Shown here: positions 22,568 to 32,519 of the stretch, piece after piece
Position numbering within the stretch: the first letter of the stretch is position 1
How the letters are laid out: each line of letters opens with the position of its first letter
Assembly: GCF_040183065.1 (NCBI RefSeq)
Contig: NC_091131.1
Coordinates: 17,975,800 to 18,039,799 of the forward strand
Length of the DNA stretch: 64,000 bases
Reading direction: 5' to 3'
Source: Periplaneta americana
Taxonomy: Eukaryota > Arthropoda > Insecta > Blattodea > Blattidae
Program-made: the position numbers and the translations under genes
The notes under the pieces: model-generated
What the model saw: the letters and a program-made list of their open reading frames with translations, nothing else
The model's database searches: none
What the model was told of the DNA's origin: nothing

Positions 22568-22718
22568 AGATAGGAAGATAATATAAAAATGAATTTGAGA
22601 GAGGTGGGATATGATGGTAGAGACTGGATTAATCTTGCTCAGGATAGGGATCAATGGCGGGCTTATGTGAGAGCGGCAATGAACCTCCGGGTTCCTTAAA
22701 ACCCATTTGTAAGAAGTA
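22568..22718 (+). mobile_element. LINE family 1, short 3' fragment
   Basis: About 150 bp encoding the extreme C-terminus (MNLREVGYDGRDWINLAQDR, AYVRAAMNLRVP) and the 3' end CCCATTTGTAAG. Strongly 5'-truncated. Confidence 0.85.
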
Positions 22719-23889
22719 AGTTAAAACCATCAGGTCTTCTCTTCCACACCACCAGAAATACAATACAATAGTAGAAATAAAAAATCACACTATAAACAAA
22801 GTAAAGATACACAAAAATATACACAGGTTTGAAAGAATCAGAGATGCAATAGCTACATTCACATAAGTTATGCTTCAAGAAATTGGATCGAAATTTATTA
22901 ACGATTAGATATCGTTAAAGCTGTAGTAGATACGCATGTGAGAACTGTGTGGAATTGTATAGAATGGACACTGAGGGAATTTTCCTGTTCTGTTTTTCAG
23001 CGCGCATGCGCTCCATCGGCGTTTAGTTCCACTTTCAAACGCTACAGGTCAGTGTAATCGAGTATCCGCTAGAGTTCCCGATAATAACTGAATATAAGAG
23101 TTGAGACACAGGATCCAAACATCGTCTACCTTGTTCCATAATCCAGTAACGGCTTTGCTTCCAATAAATTCAAGTTAACCATTTTTCCTTATTCCTCAGT
23201 AATAAACCACCAGTAATAATAATTTATATGTTTTACATACAATAAATTATATTATAAAATAATACAATATATTAAAAATTATGTATAAAATTCGTTTAAT
23301 ATTGTATACCATATTAGTGCCTATATAGGAGTATGGTTTTACTTCGCATAGGAGTTTTGTTTTTCCATTTTCAGTGGTATTAAATCATTACATATTATAA
23401 TTGTTGTTGGGTCAATGTCTCAACTCTCATTATAAAGGAACTCTAGAGTCTAGACATTACAGATAACGATGGAAAACTGCTACATAAAGGAAAACATGTC
23501 TCCTATATTTCCGCTGTGTCGACTGATAGCTGATATGATGTCAGAGGCAACTCTAGGGAAAAAGCAGAATCTCACGCTCAAGGAGGTTCAGCTGGTTTGA
23601 AGGTCATTGAAATCAGTCACTGCTACATCAAATGTACCGACGCGCAATGTTCATACTTATAACCGTCTATACGCTGGTGTATCTGCACTCCCCTCTCAAT
23701 ATAATATGTTAATTTTATAAAACAAACAGGATAAAAATATCTTCATTGGTTTCAGAGTTACTGCTGTATATTTTTGTTACACTACTAAGAACTTATTCCA
23801 GTATTTGGCATTAGCTGTTTTAGTCCTAACTGTTTCTTTTCTTTGCGCTATTGTTTTCTTATTCGTTTTTCCTTAATTTAATTATCGTC
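22719..23889. other. No gene recognised
   Basis: AT-rich DNA with a small CG-bearing patch (AGCGCGCATGCGCTCC at about 23000). No ORF above 61 codons. Confidence 0.35.
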
Positions 23890-24130
23890 AGAGCCACCAG
23901 CGTAGCTGGAGAGGTAGCGCTCTTGCCTAGTGATCCAGAGTTGCTTTCGGGCCTAGGTCCGATTGCCCCTTGGGCTGATTACCAGTTTGGATTTATTCCG
24001 CGGTTTTTTTCCAAAAGTAAGACGAATGTCAGGTAATCTATAACGAATCCCCGGCCTCATCTCGCCAAATACCATCTCGTTATCATCAATTTCAGCGACA
24101 ATAAATAACTCAGCAAAATCTAACGTCATT
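23890..24130 (+). mobile_element. SINE (family D) with tRNA-like head
   Basis: Box-A-like TAGCTGGAGAGGTAGCGCTC and box-B-like GGTCCGATTGCC are followed by TTCCGCGGTTTTTTTCC, AGTAAGACGAATGTCAGGTA and CTCATCTCGCCAAATACCAT. The body is related to that at 3835. Confidence 0.7.
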
Positions 24131-24194
24131 TGTGCACTTTTGCAGAAGCGAATATTTAAATATTGAACGACCTTATAAAAATAATACTTAATCA

Positions 24195-24530
24195 TAACAA
24201 CGGGTTAGAGAGAAAAGTATTAGAGATATGCATGTCATCTGACAGAATAAGAAATGAAGCTGAGTTGGAAAGAATGGGTGAAGAAAGAATGGTGATGAAA
24301 CTGATCAGAAAGAGAAAAAGGAATTAGCTGGATTACTGGCTGAGAAGAAACTGCCTGCTGAAGGATGCACTGCAAGGAATGGTGAACGAGAGAAGAGTTC
24401 GTGACAGAAGAAGTTATCAGATGATAGACGACATTAAGATGTATGAATCGTATGCTGAGACTAAGAAGAAGGCTGAAAATAGGAAAGATTGGAGAATGCT
24501 GGGTTTATAATGAAAGACCTGCCCTCGGGC
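24195..24530 (+). mobile_element. LINE family 2 (RTE-like), 3' fragment
   Basis: The reading frame gives RNEAELERMGEERMVMKLIR, one stop, LDYWLRRNCLLKDALQGM, YQMIDDIKMYESYAETKK and NRKDWRMLGL followed by a stop. The same end occurs at 63337, and an upstream RT portion of the same family at 36596. 5'-truncated. Confidence 0.8.
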
Positions 24531-24564
24531 AGAAAACTATGATTTTCCACCTCAAAATTTGTTT

Positions 24565-25140
24565 TTAGACTTTAATGTACTTAACGTAAGACAAATTTAT
24601 TATATTGTATTAATAAAATTCATACATAAAAATCTAAATAATTTTGAATTGTATTCCCATAGTTATGAAACAAAAGGTATGAATTCTTTAAAGATTGTTT
24701 GAATCAAAATGCAACGCTGTTACAATATTTAATCACAGTAGTAATTTAGGCCCAAGAATATATAACAAATTTATATTTAAATATCCTAATCTTGTCAATT
24801 CTAATAGTTCTAGTATTAAATTTAAAAAGTTATGTATGGATTTTATAAAAATTGAAAAATTGTGAATTTAAATTTATATACTATAATTGCACAGTAGACA
24901 TAAGACAAATTGTATTGTATAATTATTCATTTCAATTCAGGAATCCGCCCCTGAGCACGAGTTCCCCTCTTTCAGGGGCGAGCTAAAGGTTTTTCTGTTT
25001 ATATTATATGTTATGTTATAATTATTACCAAAATAATAAATAAATAAATAAATAAATAAATATATAGATAAATAAATAAATAAATAAATAAATAGATAAA
25101 TAAATAAATAGATAAATAAATAAATAAATAAATAAATGAA
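24565..25140 (+). mobile_element. CR1/Jockey-like LINE 3' end with hairpin and (AAAT)n tail
   Basis: The frame near 24700-24860 reads NAVTIFNHSSNLGPRIYNKF and SIKFKKLCMDFIKIEKL, the usual C-terminus of a CR1/Jockey-type RT protein. The UTR ends in a 9-bp perfect hairpin (24946-24980) and a (AAAT)n tract (25030-25140). 5'-truncated. The family-level call is tentative. Confidence 0.6.
24946..24980 (+). other. LINE 3'-terminal stem-loop
   Basis: CGCCCCTGA pairs with TCAGGGGCG across a 17-nt loop, just before the AAAT tail. It occupies the same place as the hairpins at 22273 and 34961 but has unrelated sequence. Confidence 0.65.
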
Positions 25141-25586
25141 AGAATGCATGTCATGTTTTGCCACAATAAAGATACAATCAGGGTGCACAACATAGCCTAT
25201 CTTAAAATCCCATTTTCTCCGAAAACTTACATTTTCACCTCTTGCCTTCGGAGTGGGGATAATGGTGGAGTGGAAATTGGAATGATAACCGAAATTATCT
25301 CAGAAAATGTTTCCAGCAACCACACTTCATGTCTGAAGTCTCGCATAATCTTTCGGTAATCGAACTCAGGTTCCTTCGGTGATAATGATGATGTCTTGTA
25401 GCTTGACAGAGACGTTGCCATCTGCTGCCTGGCGCTGTGATCATCTCACGTTGGATGAGCTGCGTCGGACTTTCACCTACGCGCAGCGTGCTGCGATTGT
25501 TTTAGTTGCTGATCCAGGTGGAGGGGAGGGGACAGGACGATCCCTAACGAAATCAAGAGTGGAAGGACGTCTGCATGCTGGGACTC
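25141..25586. other. No gene recognised
   Basis: GC-richer at 25400-25586, with an 84-codon plus frame (MIMMMSCSLTETLPSAAWRC...) that runs into the foldback element at 25587. No domain recognised. Confidence 0.3.
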
Positions 25587-25699
25587 AAGGCTGGTTCGCA
25601 ATAAACCGGAAACGGAAACGAGAACGGAAATAATGTTAAAATAAATGTATTTACGTTCTCGTTGTCGTTTCCGTTCCCGGCTTATTGTGAACCAGCCTT
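25587..25699. mobile_element. 113-bp foldback MITE
   Basis: The ends AAGGCTGGTTCGCAATAAAC and GCTTATTGTGAACCAGCCTT are inverted, and the repeats continue through CGGAAACGGAAACGAGAACG and its complement. Nearly the whole element is two arms around a ~25-bp centre. The same termini bound the 895-bp element at 25861. Confidence 0.8.
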
Positions 25700-25860
25700 T
25701 AACCGTTCGTCGAGCACTTAGAGCTTATAGTAGACGAGAGGCCGTGGACTACAGAGAAGAATGAAGTTTATTAAGAAATAGAAATGGAAGAGAGAGCGAG
25801 AGAGATGAATATAAAATACTGTAAAATTGAAAGAGAGGAAAAGAAGAAGGCAAGAGAGTA

Positions 25861-26755
25861 AAGGCTGGTTCACAATAAACCGGGAAGGAGAACCAGAATG
25901 AAAACGAGAAGCAGAGGACGTGAATATGAGAATTTTTGATTCACAATAAACCGAGAACGTAGACGACTATGCATATCGATATGCATGTCAATAACGATAT
26001 GTAAAGTCGATATTACGCATTCTGATATTATTAGCGTATAATTGACCAATGGCGTTCTCTCATGAGTACAAGGCAGCCAACATAAACACAAGTTAACCAA
26101 CTTCGAAATTTCAACTGAAACATTTCATTAGGTACGGTACTATAAATATGCCCATGCATCTTTATTATCACAACCTATTTTAAGTTTACCATAACGTAAA
26201 ATAATTAGAGAAGAAACATTTGTATTAGAACAAAAATGAACACAACAGTAGTCATTGAATTGAAGCATGAATATGTAGTGTGTAATACAACCAATACAGT
26301 AATAAGATATGATTCACTTACGATCGGTGTTCAAAGCTGCAGCTACTGAAAGCCACGTATTCTCCTTCATTTTCTCATCTTTATACGAGGCGCGCCGCTT
26401 ATCGCAAACGTGAGGATTTTCCTCAACACTCAATATTAGAATCTCATCAAATAAAACTTGCGCCATGATGCACAGCACAGAACAAAATAATGCATAGGTT
26501 ATGTCACGGTCTTCTTGCTACAAAATATACGACGACAAAATTGCTTTTAGATGGCAATAGAATGAACCTAGTGGGCTGTGATCGGAAACGTGAACGCCAA
26601 AGTTGAAACTTGGCCAACTCTCCGTTCCCGATCCTGGGCTCCGGCAAGCTTTTCTTTAATTGTGAATGCTCACATTTAAATGTACACATTTTAACAATTT
26701 TACCGTTTTCGTTTTCGTTCCGATTCTCGTTTCTGGTTTATTGTGAACCAGCCTT
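25861..26755. mobile_element. 895-bp MITE with the same termini as 25587-25699
   Basis: The ends AAGGCTGGTTCACAATAAAC and GTTTATTGTGAACCAGCCTT are perfect inverted repeats. An internal GATTCACAATAAACCGAGAA (about 25928) is a degenerate third terminus. No transposase. Target duplications are unclear, so the superfamily is unassigned. Confidence 0.75.
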
Positions 26756-26907
26756 AAGCGAAAATATAAGCAAGAGATGGGAAGTTATTAACAACGCAGA
26801 TATACGGAAGATTAAAGGTTATGAAAACGACGATATAAGCAAACATTAGTGTCAAGAAATGAGGAGAGAACGTAAGCAAGGGAAGAAAACATGGATAAAA
26901 CATTGTT

Positions 26908-27020
26908 CATCATCATCATCTTCCTAACAAGTATTAGGCCAAGTGGCCTGTTACGGTCTAAAACTAGAATTTTCAGTCCATCTCTTCTTTGGACGGCCTA
27001 GAGATAATCCCTTCTGTTGA
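26908..27020 (-). mobile_element. LINE 3' tail (RTE-like, GATGAT end)
   Basis: The minus strand reads GLSLGRPKKRWTENSSF, a stop, and an UTR ending in a GATGAT repeat (plus-strand TCATCATCATC at 26908). The GRPKKRW motif is typical of the C-terminal end of these LINEs. Confidence 0.6.
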
Positions 27021-27474
27021 GACTTGAAAGCAATGTGAAAATGACTCTCAATGGGTTGCTAGCCCAGAGAGGTGCAATTGGTGGGGTTCCCACCTATGCA
27101 GCATTTCCTCTGCATATGACATTTCAGTTATACCGCTGATACTCGGTCCCCAGAGCCTCGTTCGTTCAAAACGGGTTGCACCACGGGAAGGTGAGGATGG
27201 GATTTGGGTAGGACAGGTTGTACCACGGGAAGGTGAGGATGGGATTTGGGTAGGAGAGGTTGTAGATGGAATGCACATCACTACCTTTTAGCAACCCGCA
27301 TAAAACATTGTTAAAAAGCCTAAATAAAATATACTACTTAAATTCTGCAATATTTAATGGTAGAATAGTTTCGGGAAATTGTATACTGGAAAAAAAAAAA
27401 TATATCATTACATAATGTCTGGTGAAACGAGAGAAGATCATCTTGCCGCCTCTTCATATTAAACTAGGGATAAT
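27021..27474. repeat. Unassigned repeat-like DNA with a 42-bp duplication
   Basis: CCACGGGAAGGTGAGGATGG starts at 27181 and again at 27223, giving two 42-bp units. The rest (AGCCTCGTTCGTTCAAAACG and so on) has no ORF and looks like part of an interspersed repeat. Confidence 0.5.
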
Positions 27475-28130
27475 GGAACTGTTTGTATTGTATTGTATTG
27501 TATTTATTAACATTCCATGGTATTCATACATGCTTACAGCTAGAATATGGAACAAGTCAAAAAACTTAATACTATTATAAAATCTTAATTTATAGTCACA
27601 GTCTAGATGAAATATATACAGACGAGATTTACAATATAGTCTACTAGTACAACACATAGTTTTAGTATCAATTTCATGAAGTGTTATTGAATGTCATGAA
27701 TTCACCTACAGAATAGAAGGCGTGAGAAATTAGGTACTTCTTTAATTCGGCCCTAAATAATCTTATGTTTTGAGTTTCATTTTTTATATCGATAGGGAGG
27801 CTATTAAAAATTTTTACTGCCATATAACTCGCTCCTTTTTGATAGCACGATAGACTTGCCGATGGAGTATGAAAGTCATTTTTTTGACGTGTATTTATGT
27901 TATGAACTGTTGAATTAGTTACAAAGTTTTCACGATTACATACGAGGAAGACTATTAATGAAAAGATATACTGACAAGCCATGGGCATTATTTATAGTTT
28001 TTTGAAAATAGTCCTACATGATTCCCTAGATTTGGCACCTACTATTATTCTAATTACTCTTTTTTGTAATAGAAATATATTGTTACTATCTGTGGAATTT
28101 CCGCAGAATATTATTCCACAGCATTGCATA
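27475..28130 (-). mobile_element. CR1-like LINE C-terminus, minus strand
   Basis: The minus-strand translation runs GIIFCGNSTDSNNIFLLQKR, VIRIIVGAKSRESCRTIFKK, a stop, then the 104-codon frame 27674-27988 with NSTVHNINTRQKNDFHTPSA, SYMAVKIFNSLPIDIKNE and HAFYSVGEFM. This is the usual C-terminal end of CR1-like LINE RT proteins. The 3' tail is a TACAA repeat (about 27481-27503, read on the minus strand). RT catalytic motifs are absent by truncation. Confidence 0.75.
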
Positions 28131-28183
28131 AAATGGTGATTGTTTTAAATATGTAAGTTCTAAATTTTTGCTTTCTCTCTGAG

Positions 28184-28612
28184 GCTAAACTTAAAGAAGG
28201 AATATTTGTGGGACGCAATATAAGAAGTTTGATGAAAGGCGAATACTTTGAAAATTTAACGATCCATGGAGAACGACTGGCTTGGACAGGATTTAAGAAT
28301 GTGGTTGACAACTTCTTGGGGAATAGGAAACACCCAGATTTCAAAAGCATTGTAGAAAATATGTTGGTACTTATGAAAAATTTAGGATGCAGACTCAGCA
28401 TTAAAATCCATTTCCTTCATAGCCATCTTGACTTCTTCCCTGAATGTCTTGAAGATTACAGCGAAGAACACAGGGAAAGGGTTCATCAAAACATGAAAGA
28501 AATAGAAAGCCATTATCAAGGCAGGTGGGATGAAGTGATAATGGCTGACTATTGTTGGTCTATGTGTAGCTGCAACATAGAAGACAATCTGGAAGACAGA
28601 ACTTCCAGATGA
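28184..28612 (+). CDS. C-terminal part of an uncharacterised arthropod protein family
   Basis: The open frame AKLKEGIFVGRNIRSLMKGE continues to a stop at 28610-28612 without interruption, over about 142 codons. Motifs I recognise from a widespread, often multicopy arthropod family of unknown function are FLGNRKHPDF, HFLHSHLDFFPE, HQNMKEIESHYQGRWDE and MADYCW. The frame is preceded by a pyrimidine tract and AG (TTTTTGCTTTCTCTCTGAG at 28165-28183), a plausible 3' splice site, so this may be a last exon. It is the only long frame here with conserved motifs and no stop. The matching N-terminal region appears separately at 48063. It could be a mobile-element cargo gene or a retrocopy. Confidence 0.55.
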   Translation, partial: AKLKEGIFVGRNIRSLMKGEYFENLTIHGERLAWTGFKNVVDNFLGNRKHPDFKSIVENMLVLMKNLGCRLSIKIHFLHSHLDFFPECLEDYSEEHRERVHQNMKEIESHYQGRWDEVIMADYCWSMCSCNIEDNLEDRTSR

Positions 28613-28861
28613 AGAGGAAGCGGTATTGAGAAATGAAGTGTCTGCCTGAGACTCGGAATAAGTTGAACCTAAATTGTGAATATGAACAAGATAGTGCTGT
28701 CTGATTTTGTTTACTGTATAGACATTTTCAAAGATTACTCGATTTATGTAGTTAAATGTGTTAATATTGCATGAATGGCGCTATAAATATGGCAATTCTT
28801 CAAATCATTACACAATTTTTTCCATACGTGATAAGCAAAATCTGAGTTCAGATCCTTCAAC
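28613..28861. other. 3' flank, nothing recognised
   Basis: AT-rich sequence between the conserved frame and the Penelope-like element. Confidence 0.4.
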
Positions 28862-28871
28862 AGAAGCCAAT

Positions 28872-29716
28872 AGGAATATGTATAGTAAGACTTTCCTGTG
28901 TTAAATTTCAACGTATCTCGTTAACATGTTTCGACCTATTTATGGGTCATCTTCAGAACTGGTCGTTGTTGGTCTTAGCGCCACTTGTTCTGTTTCCTGT
29001 GAGGGTGTGTTCCTGTGGTATAGTGTAGAGTCAAAGAGTGTGTGTGTTTTGAAGTTGAGTTGTATGTTGAGAATTTCGTTTGGATGTGTTTTCGTGTGTC
29101 TGTATATTTCATATTGTTCTAGTGTGTTGAGTTTCTGGCTTTTTGGTTGGATGTGCAGTATTTCCATGTCTGTGTTGATGTCTCTGTGGGTGTGGTTAGC
29201 ATTTGTGACGTGTTCTGCATATGTGGAGGTGTTTTGTAATTTTGTTATGGCTGTGATGTGTTCTTTGTAACGTGTTTGAAACGATCAGCCTGTCTGTCCT
29301 ATGTACAAGTTGTTGCAGGTCTTACATTTGAGTTTGTATACGCCTGTGTAGTTATATTTGTTTGTTTGTGTTGTTTGTGTGTTGAGATTTTTTGTAGAGT
29401 GTTATTTGTTCTGTATGCGATGTTGTAATTTAATTTCTTGAATGAGGTTGCAATTTTGTGTGTTTTTGTTTTCGTATGTTAGTGTGATGTATTTTTTGTG
29501 TTCTTGTGTTTGTGTTGTATTCTTATGTTTTTTGTGATTATATTTTGACTTACGTATTATGTTGTATATTATGTTAGGGTTGTATCCGTTTTCTTCTGCT
29601 ATGACCCATAAATAGGTCGAAACATGTAAACGAGGTATGTTGAAATTTAACACAGGAAAGTCTTACCATACATATTCCGAAGTGATACAGTGTTAAAAGT
29701 TGTGTAATCAAGATGT
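28872..29716 (-). mobile_element. 5'-truncated Penelope-like element with inverted ends and target duplication
   Basis: On the minus strand the ORF passes EENGYNPNIIYNIIRK (29402-29653), a frameshifted linker, then a GIY-YIG-type endonuclease start YTGVYKLKCKTCNNLYIGQT, a stop where Arg is normal, and the tail LEQYEIYRHTKTHPNEILNI to about 28943. The reverse transcriptase is absent. An 80-bp 3' UTR (28871-28951) is repeated in inverted orientation at the other end (29600-29681). AGAAGCCAAT flanks the element at 28862-28871 and again from 29717, where the Helitron begins at the last base. The copy is dead but structurally informative. Confidence 0.8.
28923..28956 (-). ncRNA. Hammerhead-like motif of the Penelope-like 3' end
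   Basis: Minus strand: CUGAAGA, U, stem II GACC, loop CAUAAAUA, GGUC, GAAA, then the palindrome ACAUGU and U. Compared with the 1.9-kb motif, both sides of stem II differ but pairing and the 8-nt loop are kept. The inverted copy at 29602-29630 has lost the CUGANGA part. Confidence 0.5.
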
Positions 29717-29725
29717 AGAAGCCAA

Positions 29726-30585
29726 TCTATACTAATAATAAATCTGTAAGCGAAATTTTTCTGGTAATTTTCGCTTTTCCAAAAATAATTGGTGTTAACA
29801 TGTATAATTAATCATCCTGAAACCGAAAATCGCTGTTTTGTATGTCTGTCTGTCTGTCTGGATGTTTGTTACCTTTTCACGCGATAATGGCTGATCGGAT
29901 TTCGATGAAAATTGGAACATAAATTAAGTTCGTTGTAACTTAGATTTTATGCTATACAGCATTCAAAATACTTTATTTAAAAAGGGGGTTATAAGGAGGC
30001 CTGAATTAAATAAACCGAAATATCTCGCTTATTATTGATTTTTGTGAAAAATGTTACATAACAAAACTTTCTTTACAAATGATTTCCGATAAGTTTTATT
30101 ACAGACAAAAGTTTGATAGGACTGATATTTAAGGATATACATTAGTTTTAAAATAACAATACAATACATTTCCACCGCCGCCTCAGATTATAGTGTCGTT
30201 CCGTAACTGCTACGTGCAAAATATTAAATTTTTTAGTAAGAAGAAAAACAAATTTATTCATTCTATGGCAGTAGTGCATAGGAGATCGTGAATTCTTACA
30301 TTTTTACACAGTCAACTCTATTAATTTGGAGTGATTTATTAAAGGATGCATTCAAGACTAATTTAGAAAAATGTTAAACGAATTATATTTGCACCAAATG
30401 AGTGGTCTCTGGACCAAAATGATAGCATTTTAATTATTTAAATACAATTTAAATTAAGTAGCATATTAAACGATTTATTCTTCTATCAAACACGAATGTT
30501 CCCTGGACCCAATGTTCTATTTTAATTATGTAATTACTTTATATTTATTTCTAATAAGTGCAGCGGAGTACACGGGTACAGCTAG
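29726..30585 (+). mobile_element. Non-autonomous Helitron, plus strand
   Basis: It starts TCTATACTAATAATAAATCT and ends GTACACGGGTACAGCTAG, flanked by A (29725) and T (30586). Internal homology to the copies at 4243 and 43954 includes GTATGTCTGTCTGTCTGTC, ATTAAGTTCGTTGTAACTTA and CAAACACGAATGTTCCCTGG. It is shorter than the other two, and no Rep/helicase is encoded. It sits in the right target duplication of the Penelope-like element. Confidence 0.87.
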
Positions 30586-30829
30586 TAATTAATAAAAATT
30601 AACCTCCGATATTAAAAGTCTTGAACCAAAATTTAATTTCGCAACCCCTGTGTTATTGTTTCCGTACCTCAAAAGGCAATTCGAAAATAATCGCTAGAAT
30701 GTTTGTAATGTAGCTATTAATTCCTTTCGAATCTATTTCTGAACACTTCTCCTTCAGCATATCGGATTTACCGCTTTTTGTAACAAGTGAAACTTGTAGC
30801 GAAGGTTTGGGGGGGTCGTGACGTCACTG
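30586..30829. other. No gene recognised
   Basis: AT-rich flank leading into the GC-rich block. TGACGTCA at 30818-30825 is a CRE-like palindrome just upstream of the candidate exon. This may be chance. Confidence 0.3.
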
Positions 30830-31162
30830 GAATAAGTGAGAGCCACGGTAATGTTTCCCTCCCGAAACGATGATGTCGGCAGCGGCGACCAGGTTGGTCT
30901 CCTTTGCCCTTCTTCTGCTCCTGCTGCAACTTTCATCGTTGCGAGAGATGTTGACTTGGATGACGGTGAAAGCCACTGTCAGAGTGGCCGGCCGAGTGAC
31001 TTGCGCGGACGTTTCGCACCTCGTGGTCCGGGACCACAGCGTGCACAACCGAGGGCAGCAGTGACGGTCGTTGCGACGATGCCAGTGCTGGCGTGGCGGT
31101 GGGAGTGGGCTCTTTGTTTTCTTCACATCGCCGTAACATGCTCCAGCGCCGCGACGTCACAG
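30830..31162 (+). CDS. Candidate first exon: signal-peptide-like start ending at a 5' splice site
   Basis: The segment is far richer in G+C and CpG than its surroundings. An ATG at 31079 (A at -3) opens MPVLAWRWEWALCFLHIAVT, CSSAATSQ: a basic/aromatic start, a hydrophobic core and a small-residue cleavage region, as in a secretory signal peptide. The frame runs 28 codons, in phase 0, to CAG|GTAAGAAA at 31160-31170, a near-consensus donor. Upstream at 30870 another frame starts MMSAAATRLVSFALLLLLLQ and stops at 31064. It could be an upstream ORF or an alternative start. No downstream exon was identified, so the gene product is unknown. It could also be chance in a CpG-rich repeat. Confidence 0.35.
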
Positions 31163-31318
31163 GTAAGAAAATCATCCTAATAATCAGTTACAGTCAGCTA
31201 GACAGGGCGAACCGTAAGTAGAGTCATTAATTTCAAGGGGTTATTCTTTGAGAATTTCAAACAAAAAAAACTTCAATACAATTTTGCTCGTTTTTTGCTT
31301 CATTTTCGAGATAAAAAT

Positions 31319-31960
31319 TGTTTGCAAATCTAGTCTTTCAGGTGAAGCATCCCTGTAAAGCAGATTTGAATAATTTCAAGGGAAAAATTGTTCCGGGCCG
31401 GGTATCGATCCCGGGACCTCTGGTTGAACGTACTAGCGCTCTACCACTGAGCTACCTGGGAACTCTACCCGACACCGTCTCAACTTTTCCCTTTATATGC
31501 ACACAACTCGCGTGGGCTGACGAAACGCCAGAGACCCACAACGAGTGCACACGTTCTCTGTGTGACTTGGAATTGTGGTTTTCTGTTAACGTACACAGTA
31601 ACGTATATATTATGCAAATATAGTCTTTCAGGTGAAGCATCCCTGTAAAGCAGATTTGAATAATTTCAAGGGAAAAATTGTTCCGGGGCCGGGTATCACC
31701 TGAAAGACTAGATTTGCATAATATATACGTCACTTTTTACGTTAACCAAAAACCACAATTCCAAGTCACACAGAGTTTGTGTGCACTCGATGTGGGTCTC
31801 TGGCGCTTCGTCAGCCCACGAGAGTTGTGTGGATGAAAAGTTGAGACGGTGTCGGGTGGAGTTCCCGGGTAGCTCAGTTGGCAGAGCGCTGGTACGTTCA
31901 ACCAGAGGTCCCGGGATCGATACCCGGCCCCGGAACAATTTTTCCCTTGAAATTATTTAA
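31319..31960. mobile_element. Inverted pair of elements with tRNA-like modules
   Basis: The left unit (31319-31695) has a 75-bp block (TCTTTCAGGTGAAGCATCCC through AAAAATTGTTCCGG) at both ends as a direct repeat, with a minus-strand tRNA-like module (about 31396-31465) and a stretch with GGCTGACGAAACGCCAGAGA between. The right unit (31697-31960) is the same in opposite orientation, with its tRNA-like module on the plus strand (31860-31938: GGGTAGCTCAGTTGGCAGAG and a GATCGATACC T-loop region). The arms meet at 31690-31700. A related solo block lies at 36150-36205. The anticodon loop lacks U33, so this is not a normal tRNA gene. Confidence 0.7.
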
Positions 31961-32009
31961 AAATTGTTTTATATGAAACATTTCACAGCGTGATTTAATT
32001 CTCAATATG

Positions 32010-32100
32010 TTGTTGTTTAGTCAACTGTCCGAAGACAGGTCTGAACCTCACAAGTGATACCAACAAGACATCACTTACGAGGCAACTAGGCCAGGAGATA
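32010..32100. repeat. Dispersed repeat, copy of 197-287
   Basis: Shares GTTGTTTAGTCAACTGTCCG, CAAGTGATACCAACA and CAACTAGGCCAGGAGATA with 197-287 in the same orientation. Confidence 0.7.
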
Positions 32101-32519
32101 ATTGGGAAGGGAGACCAGTTCCTTTCTCCTTCCATTGCATAGGCCTACATCGCCGATTAGCTACATAATATATTTATCAGACTTCTGATGTATATAAACA
32201 ATTGAGGAACTGAGTGCAAGGAGGGCTTTTTACAGGATGTGCCCTTTTTAAGTAAAACGCTTTATTGTGTTTTCTGATCTGTTATGTATATGATCATCAA
32301 GTAGTTCAATACTGTGTTCATAGAGGTCTGGAGTACCCAAAATGTAAAGGCGTGCATAGATCACATTATTACGGTTTGAATTTTCAACATCAATTTTCTC
32401 AAAACTTACATTTGAGAGAAGTGCCTTTCTTGCACCCAAACCCTCAATTGTTCTTCCTCTGACACATTTAAGTGAGAGGTACTGCTGTTAATAGATGTAC
32501 ATATCAGCCAGAACCTCAA
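32101..32519. other. No gene recognised
   Basis: AT-rich, with overlapping 60-65 codon frames on both strands and no motifs. Confidence 0.35.

Noticed and set aside
25379..25633. 84-codon frame at 25379 as a gene
   Set aside because: It ends inside the foldback MITE and shows no conserved motif.
28926..29270. 114-codon plus-strand frame rich in Cys, Val and Ser
   Set aside because: It is antisense to the Penelope-like GIY-YIG region on the minus strand, which carries the recognisable motifs.
31860..31938. Functional tRNA gene
   Set aside because: D- and T-arm-like parts exist, but position 33 of the anticodon loop is not U, the acceptor stem is imperfect, and an inverted copy sits in the same repeat.
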